Under the pieces are notes generated by a model that was given only the letters and a program-made list of their open reading frames with translations, was not told where the DNA came from and ran no database searches. Shown in pieces: positions 1-9,146 of a stretch of 64,000 bases of DNA. The position numbers and the translations under genes were made by a program. This stretch comes from Pythium myriotylum (lineage: Eukaryota > Oomycota > Peronosporomycetes > Pythiales > Pythiaceae). Location of the stretch: assembly GCA_023091665.1 (NCBI GenBank), contig JALJCQ010000001.1:2976001-3040000 (forward strand), written 5' to 3'. Numbering within the stretch: position 1 is the stretch's first letter; each line of letters begins with the position of its first letter.

Positions 1-1114
1 GCTTGCATTAGAGTCTGTCAGCGCGTTAATCACATTTCCCAGTGCTGAGAGTGACTTGTTAATGGTTTTCGCCTCTTCAAGTTGCTTTCCCGACGCGCCC
101 GTCTTCCGTACCATTTCTGAACCAGCCAAGTCAACAAGATACAGCTTGCCGGCCTTGGTAGCCTGGTTCACAAGGTTTCGCTGGTAGAGCGTGACCATGA
201 ACACACTGTGGCTTCGCGAAGAGCCTTCATTCATGCCAGTAGCAGCAACTGCGCGGTTCGCTGCGCCGTCGCGCATCGTTGACAGTAGTTCGTCGTCACT
301 TGTGACAGATATTTCCGTCATGCCCTCCACGAAAATGCCGCGCTGCGTGTCTTCGCGGACCTGCAGATTGACCTTGGACTTGTAAGGATCCAAGAGGTCG
401 CGAATGCGTTCCATGTAGATCTCGATGTAGCTGACTTTAACAATGAACTCCATGTTTTCATCGGCGGCCATGACGTTGTTGAAGATCTCGGTAGCTGTGC
501 GCGGGATGATGCCGCGCAGTTGCGGGTCATCGATCGACGCGCCTTCCATCGTGTACGTTTTGCCCGACGACGTCTGCCCATACGCGAAGATGGTCGCGTT
601 GTAGCCGTCCATCAGATCTAGATCCCCATCCACACTCCGATTAGTTTGCGTTTCATAGCCAAATGAATGAAGCTGCTGGAGAGCTACCTACCTTGCACTA
701 CCGGCCGCGCGACGCTGTCGAACACGACCTGCTGGCCGTCGTTCTCGTCAAAGACACGATCGTACGTGTAGGTCTGTCCGCCGTCCGCGGTCTGCACGCA
801 CGCGCCACCAAAATACCCGCGAGCTCAGTCTCCGTTATTTCCCCCCCCTCGCTCCTGCCCCAGCGCTTGCGCACCTTGACTTCGATCTGGTTGCCCGTGA
901 CCACGACGGCCTTCTTGGCGCCCGTCATGTTGAGCTCCTTGCTGTTCTGCGGGCGCACGCGGCAGCAGACGCGCACGTTCGAGCGCGAGGCGTCGCTCTA
1001 ACGAAGAGACCATGGTGAATGAGTCGGCTGTTTTCTGTACGATCCTCGGCGTGCGTGAAAAGCTGCTCGTACCGAGACGCTCGAGAGCGACGCCGTGGAC
1101 GTCGACGAGCGCAT
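1..1114 (-). CDS. Kinesin motor protein, 5' portion (runs off left edge)
   Basis: This is the N-terminal motor domain of a kinesin-1-like microtubule motor. Proposed exons on the minus strand are 1114-1073, 997-875, 791-692 and 617-1, joined in phase by GT-AG introns of 75, 83 and 74 bp. The first ATG (1114) gives a short Ser/Thr-rich leader followed by VRVCCRVRP, the usual start of the motor core. Further on I read the P-loop GQTSSGKT (about 540), the switch I motif NEGSSRSH (about 225) and the switch II motif LVDLAGSE (about 145). All catalytic ATPase motifs are intact. Neck, stalk and tail lie outside the window, so the exact kinesin class cannot be settled. The kinesin-1 suggestion rests on the general look of the motor core and is inference. 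Confidence 0.85.
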
Positions 1115-1335
1115 GGCCGCCAAAGGGAGCGAGAACGCGGAAAGGGAGCGCGCCGGGCGCCGCGCGGAGCTGCTCACGAGGCGCTTTCTCCCGTTGTGCT
1201 CCTGCGCGACGAAAGGAAGGATGCTTGCACTCGTACTTAGTAGAAGCATAACGGAAAACAACAGAGAGAGAGAGAGAGAGTAATGGACATTTTCGACAGG
1301 CATCTCAGGCATTTCGACAGTCCACCAAGTATGGA

Positions 1336-2406
1336 TCAGCCAGACGTGACCTGGAGCAAGACAGGGTAATGGACGTCGGGCACGTAGTCGGGATGGCTGC
1401 TCGCCACGAACTCGCGGTGCTTGCGAGAGATCTCGGCGTCGTAGTCGTGGACGATCCGGAGCTTGAGCTCCAGCTGGGGGGCCGACGCGATCGCGACGAA
1501 GCGCTCCAGCGAGCGGTTGCGGCTCGGCTGTATGAGCAGACAGACGCCGGTCTTGGGCTTGAGCAGGCTGCTGATCGTGTAGGCCAGATCCTCGTGGAAC
1601 CCTTCAAAGAAAAGACAGTCGCTCGCGAAGAGCAGGTCGAACTGGTGCTTCATGGCCGGCGGAAACTCGCGCGAACGGTCCCACCTCAGAAGACCGGCCG
1701 CGACAGTCGTCGCCTCGGGGACATTGCCTCGCTTCTGGTTCTCTTCCACGCACACTTTGAGGTTCTCGACGGCCTGTGGGTTGCCGTCCGAGACCAACAA
1801 GGTCTCGATGTGCTCTCCGTCGTGGGCGACGAGGCCGAGCGACGCGAGGCCTGCCATCCCGGCCCCCAACTCACAGCAGCGGACGCGTCCGCCGAGTCTC
1901 GCGGCTGACGTCTTGACCACATTGTTCCGAAGCAAATACGACAGCAGCACCTGTTCCGACGGCCATGTGCGGATGTTGCCCGTGTTGTCGACGCCGTCGT
2001 TGATTTTGTGGCTGAATATTTCGGACAGCGAGACTTTCTGGCGCTTCTGCTTCTCATGCACCAGCACGACGCGCGTCGACTGGTCGGCGCCATGCGCCTT
2101 GTCGATCGAGTACGCGTGCCACTCGAAGCTCGGCGCTGCATGCGGCGCTGGGCCGTCGCTTGCAGTGTAAAGTTCGCTGCCGAACTGCGGGAAGAACTCG
2201 GTCGAAACGGACGACGCCGTCGTGTCCGTGGCCTCGTCGCGCGTCTTGGCCACGAGCGCGTTGCGCAGCACCCGCCAGTGGCGCGTCGTGCTAGTCGAGC
2301 GCGCGCGTGCGCCCGCGAGAACGGCGGGCGCCGGCGGTTGCTTCACAGTCGTCGAAGCCGCCATCTCATTCGCGCCGGCAATCGTCGCTTCCATCTCCTG
2401 CGCCAC
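1336..2406 (-). CDS. CAMKMT: Calmodulin-lysine N-methyltransferase-like protein
   Basis: A single-exon protein of 356 residues with a class I (seven-beta-strand) SAM methyltransferase fold. After about 120 poorly conserved residues it has a tryptophan-proline segment before the fold, a SAM-binding motif I of the CELGAGMAGLASL type, an acidic motif with SDGN (ribose binding), LRWD, and FDLLFASDCLFF at the post-I/motif II position. It ends in a VHYPVLLQVT segment. This order of motifs is that of CAMKMT, which trimethylates a lysine of calmodulin in the cytosol. Other METTL21-type lysine methyltransferases share the fold, but the C-terminal HYPxLL block favours CAMKMT. Start: the ATG at 2406 is the only good one. 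The gene is divergent from RPN10 across about 214 bp. Confidence 0.75.
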   Translation of the reverse strand: MAQEMEATIAGANEMAASTTVKQPPAPAVLAGARARSTSTTRHWRVLRNALVAKTRDEATDTTASSVSTEFFPQFGSELYTASDGPAPHAAPSFEWHAYSIDKAHGADQSTRVVLVHEKQKRQKVSLSEIFSHKINDGVDNTGNIRTWPSEQVLLSYLLRNNVVKTSAARLGGRVRCCELGAGMAGLASLGLVAHDGEHIETLLVSDGNPQAVENLKVCVEENQKRGNVPEATTVAAGLLRWDRSREFPPAMKHQFDLLFASDCLFFEGFHEDLAYTISSLLKPKTGVCLLIQPSRNRSLERFVAIASAPQLELKLRIVHDYDAEISRKHREFVASSHPDYVPDVHYPVLLQVTSG

Positions 2407-2620
2407 GTCTGTCCCCGACGCGAGGAGCTCCGTACCTCTTTAGGTTAACTACCCCGTACTTTACAGTCTCTGCTAAACCCGGTGGCCCTCGAACGAACTT
2501 ATTACGAACCGTCTTTTGGAGGAACTGCGAACTTTAGCAGGTTAGGATCGCCGAGTTCTTCCCCAAGTTGGATCGAGCTGACCCGGACCGAAAGGGGGAA
2601 CGCTACCGCACGACGCCAAG
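2407..2620. promoter_or_regulatory. Shared divergent promoter, CAMKMT-like / RPN10
   Basis: This 214-bp gap separates two divergent start codons. It contains TACCCCGTAC at 2450-2459, a box that recurs upstream of other genes in this window, and TTATTACGAACCG near 2500, which resembles the TTACGAAC half site seen upstream of eIF3e. Promoter function is inferred from position only. Confidence 0.4.
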
Positions 2621-4175
2621 ATGCCGCTCGAATCAACGATGATTTGGTAAGCGCGCGTAGCTCCCCACGAGCGCAAACTGCTCGTGGCCATAGAAGGGAC
2701 CCAGGCGCTGACGTGTGGCTTGTTCCGGTCTCCGCGCGTGGCGTGCTTGCGTCGCGATCCCGTGACGAATGCGATGGTCGATCGGCAGCTTGGACAACTC
2801 GGAATGGATGCGCAACGGCGACTACATCCCGACGCGTCTCGAGGCCCAGCACGACGCCGCCAACCTGCTCTGCGGCGCCAAGACCCAGTCCAATCCAGAG
2901 AGCACCGTCGGCATTCTCACGATGGCCGGCAAGAGGTAGGACGCGAGACGCTCGTCGGATTGCGATGGTTCCTCACACGTGGGTGTGCTTTTACGACAGC
3001 GTACAAGTGCTCGCGTCGCCCACGGAGAACATGGGCACGCTGCTCACGGCCGTCCACAGCGTCTCGATCGGCGGCACCGTCAAGTTCTCGAACGCGCTGC
3101 AGGTCGCGCAGCTCGCGCTCAAGCATCGCCGCAACAAGACCGGTGCGTCTTCGGCTTTCCTTGTTAGGTGCTGGAGATGCCGTGCGCTGATTCCGTACAA
3201 ATGTATTAGGCGCCCAGCGGGTGGTCGTGTTCATCGGCTCGCCGATCGAGGAGGACGAGAAGGCGCTAGTCAAGATTGGCAAGCTTCTCAAGAAGAACAA
3301 CGTGCGTGTGGAGTTTTGCATCCTGCTTGGTTTTTGGTATGGGCTCTTAGTGTCGCGGTCCTACAGATTGGCGTCGATGTCGTCAGCATGGGTGATCTCG
3401 AATACAACTCGGCAAAGCTGCAGGCGTTCGTCGATGCCGCCAACAGTAACAGCAACAGCCATTTGGTGACAGTGCCCGCCGGGGTCCTGCCGTCCGATGT
3501 GCTCGTTTCTTCTCCTGTCATCCACGGTGATGAGGGCGGAGGAATGGGTGCCATGGCTGGCATGGGCGGTGGCGGTGGAGGCGATGCCTTTGCGGAGTAC
3601 GGCGGCGTGGACCCGAGCATGGACCCAGAGCTCGCTCTGGTTCGTTTTGATCCGTTTGGATCTATTCAATCGGTTCGTTCGCTAACAACTGCTGTCATTA
3701 TAAACTTAGGCCCTTCGCGTTTCGATGGAAGAAGAGCGCGCACGACAGGAGGCGCTGCAGAAGAAGGCAGCGGAAGAAGCGAAGCAGCAGGAGGCTGCTG
3801 CGGCTGCTCAAGCTGCTGAATCTGCGCCAGCACAGCCGGCATCTCCCAAGAAGCAGGTGCGAAACGCACGTTTTCGTAGTCAGTCGTATGCTCTTTGCTG
3901 AATTTGATGTTTTGCTCTAGGAGGAGGTCCCTCCCGTCGTACCTGCTGCTGAGAACATGGAAGTTGATTCGACAGAGACGACCGCAGCGGCTGGTGCTCC
4001 TCCACCGGCGCCAGCACCTGCATCCACATTGCCGTTCATGGACGCATCGTTCATGGGATCCCTGCTGACCCAGTTGCCAGGCGTGGATCCGAACGACCCC
4101 AAGATCCAGGCTGCGATGGCACAGCTGAACCAGGGCGGAGACAAGAAGGACGAAGAGAAGAAGGAAGACAAGTAG
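2621..4175 (+). CDS. RPN10: 26S proteasome ubiquitin receptor RPN10 (S5a/PSMD4)
   Basis: Seven exons (2621-2646, 2789-2935, 3000-3142, 3210-3301, 3367-3639, 3710-3856, 3921-4175) give a 360-residue protein; all junctions keep phase. The N-terminus [20 protein letters not shown] is the start of the RPN10 VWA domain, which docks into the regulatory particle and runs to about residue 190. A Gly/Met-rich linker follows, then a ubiquitin-interacting motif of the [15 protein letters not shown] type, which is split by the intron after 3639. A second C-terminal helix and an acidic-lysine tail close the protein. It captures polyubiquitylated substrates for the proteasome in cytosol and nucleus. The intron after 3639 begins GTTCGT instead of the more usual GTAAG/GTGCG. 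Confidence 0.93.
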
Positions 4176-4761
4176 GAGATGGCCAGGCTTTTTCGATGGC
4201 TGCTTCTGCGAGAAACGGCCCGCTAGGTACAAAAAGAGCCCTACTATGCCAAGCCCACTCATAAATTCTCGCTGAGCTGTCATCTCCTTCCTTACTCACG
4301 CCTTGTTGCTCACCAGACCAGACAACTTCAACTGCACACGGCGAAAAATAGCCGTTGAAGAGGTCTCGATGCCTGATTCCGATCATTCAGCCAATCATCG
4401 TCGTCTTATTCTCCCTTTCAAATTTTGATTGGTTTATAATCCGCCTATGAATAGCCGAGTTTCGCGATCCGACTCAGACCTATCTGGGCTGTGTTTCCTG
4501 CGACAGCACTATGCGCTCCCAACACCTCTCTCAGAGCCTCTTGGCCTCTCGCTCTTTCTCTCTCTCCAGTGACGATGGCGCCTCCCTATTTTCGCGAGCC
4601 AATTCACCGACCGGCTGGTGCGAACCAGGACTCCAGGCCGTGGGCAGCGAGATCTTTTGCATCTGCCGTGTGGTCTTCCGTGGTGTCATCGCAACGAGCA
4701 AAGCAAAACGCCTCCATCCATCATTGCGCCTCTAGCCGCGTGGCGTGCACAGTAGCTAAAC
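4176..4761. other. Intergenic region, RPN10 / AGC kinase
   Basis: No gene is visible in this 586-bp stretch. It contains CCAAT-type elements (GCCAATC near 4391 and GATTGG near 4428) and a TATAATCC sequence near 4435, all plausible promoter signals for the downstream kinase. Short open frames here have no recognisable domain. Confidence 0.4.
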
Positions 4762-6327
4762 ATGGTGCTCAATGTCTTTGGCCGCAAGGACCAGGCGCTG
4801 AGCGATGAAGGCAAGCAGTTCATCAACTCGCTGCCGTCGTCCTACATCAACCTCTTCCGCAAGAAGCGGCAACTGCTGCCTGTCTGGGGCTCCGCCAAGT
4901 ACTGCGTTATGATCAAGTCGACATATCTGCTTTACTATCGCGCCAACAAGCCCGAAGATATGGCTACGAATGCCGCTGGCACCTCGGCCATTGCATTGGC
5001 CGCCGCGTCCGGAGGTCTCAAGTACCTAAACCTGCTCACGTGCTCGGTGCGCATCATCGACGACGACGCCGCTGGGTATGTTTTCGCTGTCGTTCCGGAG
5101 AACGGCAAGGGCGTGCTCTACTTCGCGGCCGACTCGGAGAAAGATCGCGCCAAGTTTGCTCAGCAAGCCGCTGCCGTGCAGCGCAACGTGCCGTGCATCG
5201 ACGACTTCGAAACGCTCAAAGTACTCGGCAAAGGCCACTACGGTCGCGTGATCCTCGCGCGGGGTCGCAAGGACAGCGAGCTATATGCCGTGAAGGAGAT
5301 GAAACTCAACCAAGTCAAGGCCAAGGTCGTGTACACGGAGCGGTCGGTCATGGAGTGGGTCGCCGAGCACCCGTTCATCATCGGTTTGGACTATGCGTTT
5401 GCGCGTGGCAAATCGGTCTTTCTGATCTCCAAGTTCATGCCCGGCGGCGATCTCTTCCTCCACATGCAGAACAACGGTGGGTGTTTCACCGAAGACGTCG
5501 TGCGGTTTTACGGTGCCGAGCTGTTGCTGGCACTCGAGCACATGCATAACATGAGCATCCTCCACCGTGACATCAAGCCAGAGAACGTGCTGCTGGACGT
5601 TGATGGCCACATCAAGCTCGCCGATATGGGCCTCGCGAAGCGTCTTGACTCGCACCATGGACGCACCAAGACCATGTGTGGCACGGACACGTACCTGCCT
5701 CCGGAGATGGTCGGTCGATACCCAGGCGGCCACGGGCTACCTGTGGACATGTGGCAGTTCGGTTGCATTCTCTTCGAGCTGCGAGCTGGGTACCCACCGT
5801 TCTACATCCCGCAGTCGAGCCAGAAGAGCACTCACCAGCGCATCTTGTACCAAGCCGTGCGATACCCGAACAACATCTCGAAGGACTTTAAGAGTCTGCT
5901 CGTGGGTCTGCTAGAGAAGAAGCAGGAGGACCGGCTGGGCTTCCACAACGGCGTGGCAGAGCTCAAGGCCCACGCTTTCTTCAAGGACGTGGACTGGGAG
6001 AAAGTGCTCAAGAAGCAGCTCACGCCGCCACTGCTGCCCGGTCCAGCGGGTGACAACCTCGTCAACAACTTTGATCCGCAGTTCACAGAGCAGCCACACC
6101 AGATCTACATCGCTGAGGAGGTCTTTGGTGGCTACGAACGGGACTTCGCGGGCTTCGACTACGTGCGTCCAAGCTACGAGACGGAGCCCGAAGGAGCCGC
6201 ACGGGTGGAGACGCAGCCGAGCGACACGAGCAGCAGCAGTAACAGCAGCGCGACTAATGTGACGATGAAAGAAGACGAGAAGCCCGAGGTCGAAGTCGAC
6301 GTCGAGGCTGTTTGCATCAAGATCTAA
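4762..6327 (+). CDS. AGC-family protein kinase with N-terminal PH-like domain
   Basis: A single-exon 521-residue kinase. Residues about 35-140 look like a pleckstrin-homology-type lipid-binding region. The catalytic domain (about 148-412) has the glycine loop GKGHYGRV, the ATP-anchoring lysine in YAVKEMK and the catalytic loop HRDIKPEN. It departs from the norm at the metal-binding motif, which is DMG (Asp288-Met-Gly) instead of DFG, and at the activation segment, which reads CGTDTYLPPE instead of CGTPEYLAPE. A C-terminal FAGFDY (462-467) is the hydrophobic motif with Asp in the place of the usual phosphorylated Ser/Thr, which would mimic constitutive phosphorylation. Membrane recruitment through the PH region is inferred. 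Residues needed for catalysis (Lys, HRD Asp, metal-binding Asp) are present, so an active enzyme is likely. Confidence 0.85.
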   Translation: MVLNVFGRKDQALSDEGKQFINSLPSSYINLFRKKRQLLPVWGSAKYCVMIKSTYLLYYRANKPEDMATNAAGTSAIALAAASGGLKYLNLLTCSVRIIDDDAAGYVFAVVPENGKGVLYFAADSEKDRAKFAQQAAAVQRNVPCIDDFETLKVLGKGHYGRVILARGRKDSELYAVKEMKLNQVKAKVVYTERSVMEWVAEHPFIIGLDYAFARGKSVFLISKFMPGGDLFLHMQNNGGCFTEDVVRFYGAELLLALEHMHNMSILHRDIKPENVLLDVDGHIKLADMGLAKRLDSHHGRTKTMCGTDTYLPPEMVGRYPGGHGLPVDMWQFGCILFELRAGYPPFYIPQSSQKSTHQRILYQAVRYPNNISKDFKSLLVGLLEKKQEDRLGFHNGVAELKAHAFFKDVDWEKVLKKQLTPPLLPGPAGDNLVNNFDPQFTEQPHQIYIAEEVFGGYERDFAGFDYVRPSYETEPEGAARVETQPSDTSSSSNSSATNVTMKEDEKPEVEVDVEAVCIKI

Positions 6328-6555
6328 TCGAGTGACGAGTAACCTCAAGAATTCGCGGCGGAAGACCAGGTTGTCGCAGACACGCTTTCGCCGCACGAGA
6401 AACAGCCTCCACCAAGTATTTATCACAGCACAGAGAGCACAGATGAAGAAAGAGAGATATTTAAGTGAGATTAATCCACACATAATCCACGAGGCTCTTT
6501 CCAAGTGGAAGATCGAGCCGCTTTTCGTTTCAAGCGTTCGTTGGTATCCGATATT

Positions 6556-8430
6556 TTACATGAGACTGCAGTCGCTGCTCTGTCGGCGAGCGTCTCCTCG
6601 AGCAGGCGCAGCAGCACGATTGGGCACGTACGACTGGCGCTGTTGGTACTCCTGTCGCAAGGACCCGACAGGTTGCTGAGGGCCATAGTATCCTTGCCCG
6701 CCATGTGCCTGCGCCTCCTGCAGCTGCTTCTGCTGCTGGTAGTACATGGCAGCCTCTTGCTGCGCCTGGAGCTCCGCGTCCGACAGCACGAGATCTCCGT
6801 TGGCGTTGACAACGTACGCATCGCCTTCGCTGCTGCTGTTGGGGCCACGCGATGGCGTCTGGGAGTCGTATCCTTCCGAAGGTTCTCGTGAACCGTACTG
6901 GATCGGAGAGCGTGGTACCGTCAAGTTCGTTCCAGCCGCTCGCGCCGGGGACTGAGGCTGTGTCTGTGGCTGCGACTGTGCCCTGTGTGTCGCAAGCGCC
7001 TCCTCTTCCTGCTGCAGCTTAAGTGCGAGCAAATAATCGGAGTCGTGTTCCGAGCCCATCTCTCCCTGAGAAGTTGTGCGATCTTCGTCAGTGTGGGCTT
7101 CCGAGACGGGCGCCGAATCTCCTTCTGACGCGAGCGGTGCTTCAAGGGCTCGCCGTCTGGCTTCTTCCTGCTGCTGCAGCAGCGTCTGTTGGCGGGTCTC
7201 GGAGGCATTGAGAGGACGGAAGTTCTCGTCGAAATACTCCGTGTCGCCGTCGATCTCGTTGAGTCGCTCCCAGACCACCGTCGGCTCATCAAGGTAACCG
7301 GCGTCAGTCACCAGCAGATACAACGATCCTTCGTTCTGTTCAATCGAAAGCAAAACAATCAGTCATCAATGGTCACGTCTTGTGGAGCTCCAAGAGCCAT
7401 CCGTTCTTACCTTGAACAATGTGGCGAAGTGGTTGTTGCGGAAAAACACGGCGAGCTGCCGCTCACGCAGATCCTCGTGGAGCTTGACGAGTCCGTAGTA
7501 CGTTAGCTGACTGGCTGAGGCCGCGAAAAACTCTTCAAGGATCGGACCTTCTTCGAGCAGAGCGGTCGCCGTGTTGGTGGCGTCGACGTCACTCAGTTTG
7601 CGCTCACGCTTCATCACCTCGACCGTCTTCTGCGATGGACTCTTGGGAGACCTCGGCGACGCTGTCGCTGCTGCCGACGTCGAGGTCTTCGCTGTGTCCT
7701 CGACCAGCTTCACATCGATGGTGAGCTTGGAGATGTCGAGTTCCTTGGCGACCGCGTCGTCCAGCGTCGCCACGACGCCGGTCTCCGAGGGCGCAGCTGG
7801 GGCAGGTTCGACTACCGAGACGGGAGGCTTGTCTTCCTCGGCGGTCTCCTCGGTCATGAGCACGCCGCGGTAGTCCACGAGGCGCTCGATGAGCTCGTTG
7901 TACGACTTGTTCTGGATCACTTTGAGGGTCTTTTCGTCCTGCACGTCGAGCAGCCAGCCGTGGACGAGCGCGATGTCGAGCATGTCGAACACGGCGCAGG
8001 CCACCGTGTACTCAAAGTCGGTGATACTGGCACCGAACTCGGTCAGATCGGCTCCTCACCCATTTCGCCAACAAACAAAAAAGAAACAAACTCACCTGTG
8101 GAAGCGCACATTGACGTCGAGCCCGACGAGCAGACTGGGCATGAGCTGGTTCACGTCCTCGATGGTCTTCTGCTGCGTGAGTCGGCCGAGCTCGTCGCTC
8201 TCGGGCAGCGGCGGGTTGGCGTCCACGAGCCGCTTGCGCACGACGGCGATGAGGTCGGCGGCGGCGATGAGCCCGTCGCGGACGAGCGCGTCGACGACGA
8301 TGTGGCCGCGCAGCAGCAGCAGGTTGGAGATGGCGAGCAGCGGGCACGGGCCGTTGACGTTCTGGCAGATGTAGAGCACGGGCTTGCCCAGGAAGCGCGT
8401 GCGCTTGACGGCGTAGAGGTCGTCGGCCAT
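6556..8430 (-). CDS. MINDY-family (FAM63) deubiquitinase
   Basis: Three exons (8430-8096, 8026-7411, 7335-6556) give 576 residues. The catalytic cysteine is Cys29 in NVNGPCPLLAI, and the catalytic histidine is in FRNNHFATLFK at the end of exon 2. LYLLVTDAGY follows directly at the start of exon 3. This is the signature of MINDY-1/2, which trims K48-linked polyubiquitin. An insert of about 150 residues rich in Pro, Glu and Ser separates the two halves of the fold. The C-terminal third contains SDYLLALKLQQEEE, the look of a ubiquitin-interacting helix, then a Gln-rich region. The last four residues, CSLM, fit a CaaX prenylation signal. The second acceptor was chosen at 8026 because it keeps phase and gives SITDFEYT, as in the family. 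Confidence 0.88.
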
Positions 8431-8623
8431 GGTGTCGAGAAAGAACTATCAGCTTGAGCTCTTGAGGGGGTCATCCTCGCACCAGAGACCATCATTCCGA
8501 CACGGAGTACTTACCACGGGGATAATTACGGTATTTTGTACCAACGAAGTACCCGCACTATTTACGGTAAAAGTCCCCACTAACTTGTATCAGTGCGTGC
8601 ATTTCCGTGAACCTCCAAGAGCA
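8431..8623. promoter_or_regulatory. Shared divergent promoter with TTTACGGTAAA palindrome
   Basis: This 193-bp gap lies between the MINDY start (-) and the small membrane protein start (+). It contains AATTACGGTATT near 8524 and a perfect 11-bp palindrome TTTACGGTAAA at 8561-8571. The same palindrome occurs at 50580-50590. Function is inferred from position and symmetry. Confidence 0.4.
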
Positions 8624-9059
8624 ATGGTGCTGCCGACCGAGGACGAGCCGCGCGCGGCGCCCGTGGTGCGCGACCCGCGCGTGCCGCGCTTCCCCGTGGT
8701 CTGCGCGGAGCCCACGGCCGCGCAGGTGCGCGAGAGCGTGAGCGCGCGCGACACGGTGCAGGCCGCCGTGGTCGGCGCGCTCTGCTTCCCGGCCGGATAC
8801 TTTCTCGGTACGTGGCCCCCCAAAAGAGCTCCTCGGCAGCCAGCTCGTTGCAATTGTACTGACGGCTTCTGTAGCGCGGCAGATCGACCGGCGGCTGGCG
8901 CTGCGAGGCATGTGGTTCACGGGCGTGGTCGGCACGCTGGGCGGCGTGATGCTCGCGTACCAGAACGCCGAGCTGCGGCTCAAGGGCTTTGGCCGCAACG
9001 ACGCCGAGGTCGCGCGGTACGGCGTGCAGACGCCAGTGCCACCGCCTGAGCAAGACTAG
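8624..9059 (+). CDS. Small two-helix membrane protein, possibly a mitochondrial complex subunit
   Basis: Two exons (8624-8807, 8875-9059) give 122 residues with phase kept across a 67-bp intron. There are two hydrophobic segments: AAVVGALCFPAGYFL just before the splice and WFTGVVGTLGGVMLAY after it, separated by a basic ARQIDRR turn. A soluble C-terminal end with RLKGFGRNDAEVARYGV follows. Size and topology recall small accessory subunits of mitochondrial complex I such as NDUFC2, but I cannot confirm this by sequence. No cleavable signal is evident. It shares its promoter with the MINDY gene. Confidence 0.6.
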
Positions 9060-9146
9060 ACGAGAAAGACAGAACCGCACACGATGGAAGCTCTGCAATA
9101 TCAAATTTGTTCCCCCATCGAGACAACACACAAAACTTTCTTGTCG

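Noticed and set aside
1263..1280. Short AG dinucleotide repeat
   Set aside because: A simple microsatellite of 9 units in an untranslated region, without further meaning that I can support.
4176..4761. Possible tRNA or snRNA gene
   Set aside because: Looked for a cloverleaf, A/B boxes and a T-run terminator and found none; only CCAAT-like boxes are present.
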